Shown: positions 59,517 to 64,000 of the stretch, in pieces
Position numbering within the stretch: the first letter of the stretch is position 1
Layout: every line of letters starts with the position of its first letter
DNA from: Sphaerisporangium fuscum
GTDB lineage: Bacteria > Actinomycetota > Actinomycetes > Streptosporangiales > Streptosporangiaceae
Assembly: GCF_018531465.1 (NCBI RefSeq)
Contig: NZ_JAHDTF010000025.1
Location: forward strand, 1-64,000
Direction: 5' to 3'
Length of the DNA: 64,000 nt
Made by a program: the position numbers and the translations under genes
The notes under the pieces: generated by a model
What the model was told of the DNA's origin: nothing
Database searches by the model: none
The model's input: the letters and a program-made list of their open reading frames with translations, nothing else

Positions 59517-59541
59517 TCGTTCCCGAGCGCCGCACATTAAG

Positions 59542-59571
59542 CTACAGTTGTAAGAAAACTTACACCTGTAG
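59542..59571. promoter_or_regulatory. Long palindromic operator before TetR
   Basis: CTACAGTTGTAAG (59542-59554) and CTTACACCTGTAG (59559-59571) are 13-bp inverted arms with one mismatch and an AAAA spacer. The site ends nine bases before the TetR ATG and is a clear autoregulatory operator. Confidence 0.8.
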
Positions 59572-59580
59572 CCGTTCGAT

Positions 59581-60246
59581 ATGCTGGAAGACGTGGCCAC
59601 CACCAGACACAGCACCACCCCACCGAGTGACCGGCGCGTACGCCGCACCCGATCCGCCCTGGCACGCGCACTGATCCAACTCGTGGAAGAACAGGACCTG
59701 CCCCGCATCAGCGTCTCCGACGTCGCCGAAAGCGCCGGAGTCAGCCGCTCGGCCTTCTACGACCACTACCGCGACGTCCACGAACTGGCCGAAGACGCCT
59801 GCACCGCCATGATCGACCACCTGATCGAATCCCTGCCCGCCCCCACCTACGGCTCCCCCGACCTGGCCCGGCAGGCGACCGAGTCACTCACGGCCTTCTT
59901 CGCCAGCCTCGCCGAACACGCAGGCCTGTACCGCGCACTCCTGGGCCCCCAAGGCAGCGCACGCGTCACCGACCACATCCGCGGTCGCTTCACCGACGTC
60001 ATCCTCAACCATCTCGACCACGCCGACACCGACGGTCCCTCCCGGCCCGTCCCCCACGACATCACCGCCGCCTTCACCGCCGGCGCCCTCATCGGCGTGG
60101 CCACCCACTGGCTGCACCACCAAGGCCGGCGAACCGCCGCCCAAATGGCCGCGCAGACCTGGCCCCTCCTCAGCGCCTACTACCACCTCGACACCCACGA
60201 CGACGCGGGATTGTTCACCGGGGGCGTTCCTCGAAGGCCTCGATGA
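59581..60246 (+). CDS. TetR-family transcriptional regulator
   Basis: The 221-residue regulator has its HTH at residues 20-68 (RRTRSALARALIQLVEEQDLPRISVSDVAESAGVSRSAFYDHYRDVHELAED) and a TetR_C-type helical domain ending in LIGVATHWLHHQGRRTAAQMAAQTWPLLSAYY. The long operator at 59542 suggests autorepression. A GTG at 59593 is an alternative start. Its 3' end overlaps the convergent TetR gene by 32 bp; the adjacent darcynin remnant may have been its target. Confidence 0.88.
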   Translation: MLEDVATTRHSTTPPSDRRVRRTRSALARALIQLVEEQDLPRISVSDVAESAGVSRSAFYDHYRDVHELAEDACTAMIDHLIESLPAPTYGSPDLARQATESLTAFFASLAEHAGLYRALLGPQGSARVTDHIRGRFTDVILNHLDHADTDGPSRPVPHDITAAFTAGALIGVATHWLHHQGRRTAAQMAAQTWPLLSAYYHLDTHDDAGLFTGGVPRRPR

Positions 60247-60793
60247 CAAAGGCCGCAAAACGCCGGGAAGCCGCAACCCGGGCGTCGCTGGAGGCGGCGT
60301 GGATCCCCTTGTTGGCCATGAGCATCAGGATGAGATCGTCCAGCACGAAGTCGGCACGCAACCGTCCCGCCGCTTTGGCCCGCCGGGCCAGCTCGGCGAC
60401 CGCCCTGACCGTGTGCTCACGGTCGGCGGGGACCTCGGCGGCCTGCGGGTAGGCCGACAGGTACGCCTCGGTCAAGCCCCTGTCCCGTGCGTGCAACTCG
60501 CAGATCTTCTCGATCACCAGGCACAGGCCGTGCCACGGGTCAGGTGCGGCGCATCCCTCGTCGACGATGGCGCGGCACGCGCGCAGCCGGTCGGTGAAGG
60601 CAGCGGTGACAAGGTCCTGCCTGGTGGGGAAGCGGCGGTACAACGTGGCGACCCCCACCCCGGCGCGCCGGGCGATCTTCCGTGTGGGCACGTTCAGGCC
60701 CTCGGCGGAGAACAACGCCCTGGCCGCGCTGAGGATGCGCTCGCGGTTGTCCAGCGCGTCGGCGCGCAGAGCCTGAGGCATTCCGGTGGTCAT
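60215..60793 (-). CDS. TetR-family transcriptional regulator
   Basis: The ATG at 60793 gives 192 residues. The HTH at 12-58 is DNRERILSAARALFSAEGLNVPTRKIARRAGVGVATLYRRFPTRQDLVTAAF, and the C-terminal domain (LMLMANKGIHAASSDARVAASRRFAAFVIEAF) is of the SbtR-like TetR_C_25 kind. It is divergent from the MDR reductase at 60978; the gap contains a GGTAAACGG-type repeat. It probably represses that reductase. Confidence 0.9.
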   Translation of the reverse strand: MTTGMPQALRADALDNRERILSAARALFSAEGLNVPTRKIARRAGVGVATLYRRFPTRQDLVTAAFTDRLRACRAIVDEGCAAPDPWHGLCLVIEKICELHARDRGLTEAYLSAYPQAAEVPADREHTVRAVAELARRAKAAGRLRADFVLDDLILMLMANKGIHAASSDARVAASRRFAAFVIEAFEERPR

Positions 60794-60977
60794 CACTCTC
60801 ACTTCGCCCGATCGGCCACTCGTGTCCGTTTACCGTTACGAGCCTAGAGCCCCGCGGGGCCGCGGGCGTGTGCCGCAGCACGAGCCCCGGCCGGCGGAAC
60901 GCGGCTGTGGCGCGGCGCCGGCCGATGGCCGGGAAGAGGAACGCGCCGTTCGATCACTCTGAGGACGTGGAGGCGAC

Positions 60978-61940
60978 GTGAAGGCAATCATGATCAAGGC
61001 GTACGGGGGGCCTGAAGGTTTGGCGCTCGTCGATCTGCCCGCACCGGCACCCGCCGCGGGACAGGTGCTGATCTCCACCGAGGCCGTGGGTGTGGGTGGC
61101 GTGGACACCATGATCCGCAGTGGTGCGTTGGCCGCCTACGGCTATACGGAAGGACATGTCCCGGGCGGCGAAGTGGCCGGTGTCGTCACCGCGGTCGGCG
61201 AGGACGTCGAGGCCTCCTGGGTCGGCCGGCGGGTTTGGGGAGCCACTGGCACGGGCGGCGGATACGCGGAACAAGCCGTCGTCCCAGTCCAGGAGATCGT
61301 CGCTCTGCCCGCCGATCTGTCCGCCGTCGAGGCGGTCACGCTCGGCAGCGCGGGCGTCGTGGCGCACTTCGGGCTCGCGCACGCCCGGTTCGCGCCCGGC
61401 GAATCGGTCCTGGCACGCGGCGCGGCCGGAAGCCTCGGCATCATGACGGTCCAGCTGGCGGCCCGCGGCGGCGCCGCAGCGGTCGCCGTCACCACGTCCT
61501 CGCCCGAGCGCGGTGAGCGGCTGCGGCGCCTGGGTGCGACGCACGTGCTGGACCGCCTGGGCGACGGCCCAGCGGACGCCCCCTCGGGCTACGACGTCAT
61601 CATCGACGTCGCGGCCGGCCCGGACATGCCGGCGTTCTTCGACCGGCTGGAGCCGAACGGGCGCCTGGTCGCTGTCGGCGCCGTCGCCGGCCGGCCGCCG
61701 GCCACCTTCGGCGCCGAGCTGATGGCCGCGTTCCAGCGATCACTGTCCTTCGCCACCTTCAGCGCGGCCACCGTCCCCCAGGCCGAACGGCGTGCCGTAC
61801 GCGGTGAGCACTTCGCGGCCGCCGTCCGCGGCGACCTGAAGGCAGTGGTCCACGAGGTCCTCCCTCTGGACCGAGCCGCGCTGGCGCACCACAAGATGGA
61901 GGCCGGTGAAGTCTTCGGAAGGATCGTGCTGACCCCGTAG
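60978..61940 (+). CDS. Zinc-free MDR-family NADPH:quinone/enone reductase
   Basis: A GTG behind GGAGG gives 320 residues. The GroES-like domain is at 1-120 (MIKAYGGPEGLALVDLPAPAPAAGQVLISTEAVGVGGVDTMIRSGAL), and the Rossmann domain contains VLARGAAGSLGIMTVQLAARGGAAAVAV, the NADPH-binding AxxGxxG loop. No catalytic zinc ligands are seen. It reduces quinones or alpha,beta-unsaturated carbonyls. It is likely controlled by the divergent TetR at 60793. Confidence 0.92.
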   Translation: MKAIMIKAYGGPEGLALVDLPAPAPAAGQVLISTEAVGVGGVDTMIRSGALAAYGYTEGHVPGGEVAGVVTAVGEDVEASWVGRRVWGATGTGGGYAEQAVVPVQEIVALPADLSAVEAVTLGSAGVVAHFGLAHARFAPGESVLARGAAGSLGIMTVQLAARGGAAAVAVTTSSPERGERLRRLGATHVLDRLGDGPADAPSGYDVIIDVAAGPDMPAFFDRLEPNGRLVAVGAVAGRPPATFGAELMAAFQRSLSFATFSAATVPQAERRAVRGEHFAAAVRGDLKAVVHEVLPLDRAALAHHKMEAGEVFGRIVLTP

Positions 61941-61977
61941 TCCAGGGCCGGCAGAACCGGCCGCCACTACCGTCCGA

Positions 61978-63186
61978 CTACGTCGGCACGCCGGCCGAGA
62001 CCGAGACCGGCCGGGCTCCGGCAGGCTGACGGCCCAGTTCCCGTACCGGTCTGATCAGCAGCAGCGCGGCCACCACGCCGACGGTCACCGTCGCTGAGCC
62101 CAGCAGGAAGGTCCGCGGCTCGACCAGCAGGGCGGCCGGTCCGGCCAGCGCCTGGCCGACCGCCATGCCCGCGACCGAGCCGGCCACCTGGTAGGCCGAG
62201 ACCCGGTTGAGGACGTCCGATGCGACCTGCGTCTGGACGCTGGTCGACCACATCACCGACCAGAACGCCCACGCGCACCCCCCGAGCATGTGCCCGGCCA
62301 TCAGCACCGGCAGCGGCGACCCGAGGGCGACCGTCAGCGGCACCGCCACGTACCCGGACAATGCCACCGCTCCCGCCGCCAGCGGCCGGCGCGGCCGGAG
62401 CCGGATCGCGACCAGCCCGCCGACCACCGTGCCCAGGCCGAGCGCCGCCATCACCCAGCCGTAGTCGGCCCCGATGACCTGCGACGACAGCGGCACGTAC
62501 GGCCCGACCACCAGAACCCCCCAGAACACCCAGACCAGGATGACCGACCACATCCAGCTCCTGGCCTTGAACTCGTGCCACCCTCGGCGCAGATCGCTCA
62601 GCACGTTCGACGGCTCCGGCTTGGGTACGGCGACGCGGACCAGCAGCAGGCACACCGCGCTGACCAGGAACGTTCCCGCGTCCGACGCGTAGACGATGAC
62701 CGGACCGGCCGCCAGCACCAGGATCCCGGCCAGCGCCGGCCCGGCCAGCTGGGTGATCGCTTCGGCGATCTTCAGGGTGGCGTTGGCCCGCTGCGGGTCC
62801 CGGGCGACGAGCGGTACCATCCCGTTCACCCCGGGCTCGAACATCCCGGCCGCCGCGCCGGACAAGAACGCCGTCACCAGCAACAGGGCGTACGGCGGAG
62901 CGCCGTCGAGGAAGGCGAACGCCACCGCGCCCTGGGTGAAGATCCGCACCACATCGGCGCCGATCATCACGGTCCGGGCGCCCAAACGGTCGGCGAAGAC
63001 CCCGCCGAAGAGGATGAACAGGACAGCGGAAGCGGTCCAGACGGCCAGCGCGTAGCCGACTCCCGCGATGCCGTACACCCGGCCGATCGCGAGTGCGGTG
63101 GCGACGGGCATCATGGCGTCGCCGAGCAGCGAGATCGTCCGGGCGCTGAAGTAGAGGGTGAAGTTCCTCGTCCACATGAGCAACAA
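61978..63186 (-). CDS. MFS transporter (MFS_3-type exporter)
   Basis: The 402-residue transporter starts with the typical LYFSARTISLLGDAMMPVATALAI helix of EntS/MFS_3 exporters, has GGVFADRLGARTVMIGADVVRI as loop 2-3, and about twelve helices. Members export siderophores or macrolide-type drugs. It is divergent from the GlxA-type regulator at 63250, with 63 bp between the starts, and is its probable target. Confidence 0.92.
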   Translation of the reverse strand: MLLMWTRNFTLYFSARTISLLGDAMMPVATALAIGRVYGIAGVGYALAVWTASAVLFILFGGVFADRLGARTVMIGADVVRIFTQGAVAFAFLDGAPPYALLLVTAFLSGAAAGMFEPGVNGMVPLVARDPQRANATLKIAEAITQLAGPALAGILVLAAGPVIVYASDAGTFLVSAVCLLLVRVAVPKPEPSNVLSDLRRGWHEFKARSWMWSVILVWVFWGVLVVGPYVPLSSQVIGADYGWVMAALGLGTVVGGLVAIRLRPRRPLAAGAVALSGYVAVPLTVALGSPLPVLMAGHMLGGCAWAFWSVMWSTSVQTQVASDVLNRVSAYQVAGSVAGMAVGQALAGPAALLVEPRTFLLGSATVTVGVVAALLLIRPVRELGRQPAGARPVSVSAGVPT

Positions 63187-63249
63187 TTCTGGGTATTGCG
63201 AGATCAGAGCACTGGTGTCCCAGATGACATCATTAGGTACATTTGCGCC

Positions 63250-64000
63250 ATGCGCTCAGCTCCACCCCTGGCCAAGCTCCCGGTGTGCCCCCCACCGCCT
63301 CCCCCGCCCAACCCGCACCGCGTGGTCGCCCTGGTCGGCGCGAACCAGGAGCTCTACCCGGTCACCGCGGCGTCGGCGGTCTTCGGCTACCAGGGTCACG
63401 AGATCCCGCAGCACTACAGCTTCCGCCTCTGCGCCGAACGCCCCGGCCCGCTCGCCACCACCCTCGGCGCCCCCATCCACGTCGAACACGGTCTCGACGC
63501 CCTCGACACCGCCGACACCGTCGTCATCGCCAGCTGGACGGTCGCCCCCACGCCCGCCGTCCTCGACGCCGTCGCCGGAGTCCACGCCAGAGGCGGCCGG
63601 ATCGTCGCCGTCTGCGCCGGGATCTACATCCCCGCCGCCCTCGGCCTGCTCGACGGCCGCCGCGCCTCGGTCCACTGGGAACTCATCGCCGACCTGGCCG
63701 CGCGCCACCCCCGCATCCTCCCCGACGACACCGTCATCTACGTGGACCACGGCGACGTCGCCACCGCCGGAGCCTCGGCCGCCACCCTCGACCTCTGCCT
63801 CCACCAGGTCCTCCAGGAGCACGGCGCGTCCCACGCCATGCGCATCGGCCGCCAGCTCGCCGCCGGACCGTACCGCGAAGGCTGCCAGCGTCAGTACCCT
63901 CCTCTCCCGACGACCGGCCCCATGCCGGACTCATTGGCCGGCTTGCTGGAATGGCTGCTCGCCAACCTGGCCGAGCCCATCACCGTCGAGGACATGGCCG
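63250..64000 (+). CDS. GlxA-family AraC-type regulator (partial, runs off window)
   Basis: The ATG at 63250 opens a frame with no stop to the window end (250 codons). Residues 23-190 are the DJ-1/PfpI domain (HRVVALVGANQELYPVTAASAVFGYQ; Cys in IVAVCAGIYIPAALGLLDGRRASVHWE; VIYVDHGDVATAGASAATLDL). The first AraC HTH is just beginning at the edge (ITVEDMA). It is a paralogue of the regulator at 33682. The divergent MFS gene is its likely target. Confidence 0.92.
   Translation, partial: MRSAPPLAKLPVCPPPPPPPNPHRVVALVGANQELYPVTAASAVFGYQGHEIPQHYSFRLCAERPGPLATTLGAPIHVEHGLDALDTADTVVIASWTVAPTPAVLDAVAGVHARGGRIVAVCAGIYIPAALGLLDGRRASVHWELIADLAARHPRILPDDTVIYVDHGDVATAGASAATLDLCLHQVLQEHGASHAMRIGRQLAAGPYREGCQRQYPPLPTTGPMPDSLAGLLEWLLANLAEPITVEDMA

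Noticed and set aside
1..64000. CRISPR array, tRNA or rRNA genes, complete insertion sequence, biosynthetic megasynthase
   Set aside because: No regularly spaced repeats, no tRNA-like cloverleaf or rRNA blocks, no paired terminal repeats around a complete transposase, and no PKS/NRPS modules were seen by reading.

Overview
The window is high-GC DNA with strongly GC-biased third codon positions, frequent GTG and TTG starts and many ATGA or GTGA gene overlaps. Mycothiol-type (maleylpyruvate isomerase) proteins, an ECF42-type sigma factor, a PPOX-class protein, a CGNR regulator and a CU044_5270-type remnant all point to a large-genome filamentous actinomycete. A Streptosporangiaceae- or Streptomyces-like genome is the best guess, but the species cannot be named from this sequence. 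I see no rRNA, tRNA, CRISPR array, intact insertion sequence or replication origin.

The left end (1-2441) is a graveyard. It holds an integrase-like C-terminal fragment, a Tn3-transposase N-terminal relic, a cytochrome P450 splinter and the back half of a flavin monooxygenase, with one intact acetyltransferase among them. From 2.7 to 9 kb come a hydrolase, a cupin/TetR pair, a TetR/SDR divergent pair and an operon of DHFR-like protein, DGPF protein and ECF42 sigma factor. From 9 to 24 kb come a secreted multidomain protein, an MFS exporter with its DUF5937/ArsR-type regulator, two convergent mycothiol-type isomerase genes (one frameshifted), a WYL regulator with an epoxide hydrolase, a ricin-fold secreted protein, a Gfo/Idh oxidoreductase and a secreted CocE-type hydrolase.

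From 24 to 31 kb lie an unusual overlapping kinase-kinase-response regulator operon, a secreted beta-helix protein and the wreck of an ECF sigma/CU044_5270 operon. From 31 to 41 kb come a type I methionine aminopeptidase, a small membrane protein with a TetR regulator, a GlxA-type regulator, a DHA1 exporter, a serine beta-lactamase-like hydrolase with a MerR regulator, and a STAS/winged-helix divergent pair.

The most coherent metabolic unit is at 39.5-44.8 kb: a C45-type acyltransferase/peptidase, a TetR repressor, a fused urease gamma-beta subunit, a divergent urease alpha subunit and agmatine deiminase. No urease accessory gene lies nearby, and the alpha subunit lacks the conserved flap cysteine. 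This suggests nitrogen salvage from agmatine- or carbamoyl-type compounds under TetR control.

The right part (45-64 kb) is a run of catabolic or detoxification enzymes, each beside a regulator: SMP-30, quinone reductase/TetR, PTE-like lactonase with a frameshifted CMD next to a CGNR regulator, an M16 peptidase pair, LysR/SDR, PadR, Lrp/iodotyrosine-deiodinase-like flavoprotein, MFS/LysR, two TetRs, an MDR reductase, and an MFS divergent from a GlxA regulator cut by the window edge. About twenty regulators and more than ten gene remnants in 64 kb mark this as a fast-evolving accessory region of the chromosome. Many divergent regulator-target gaps contain clear palindromes, listed as operators.
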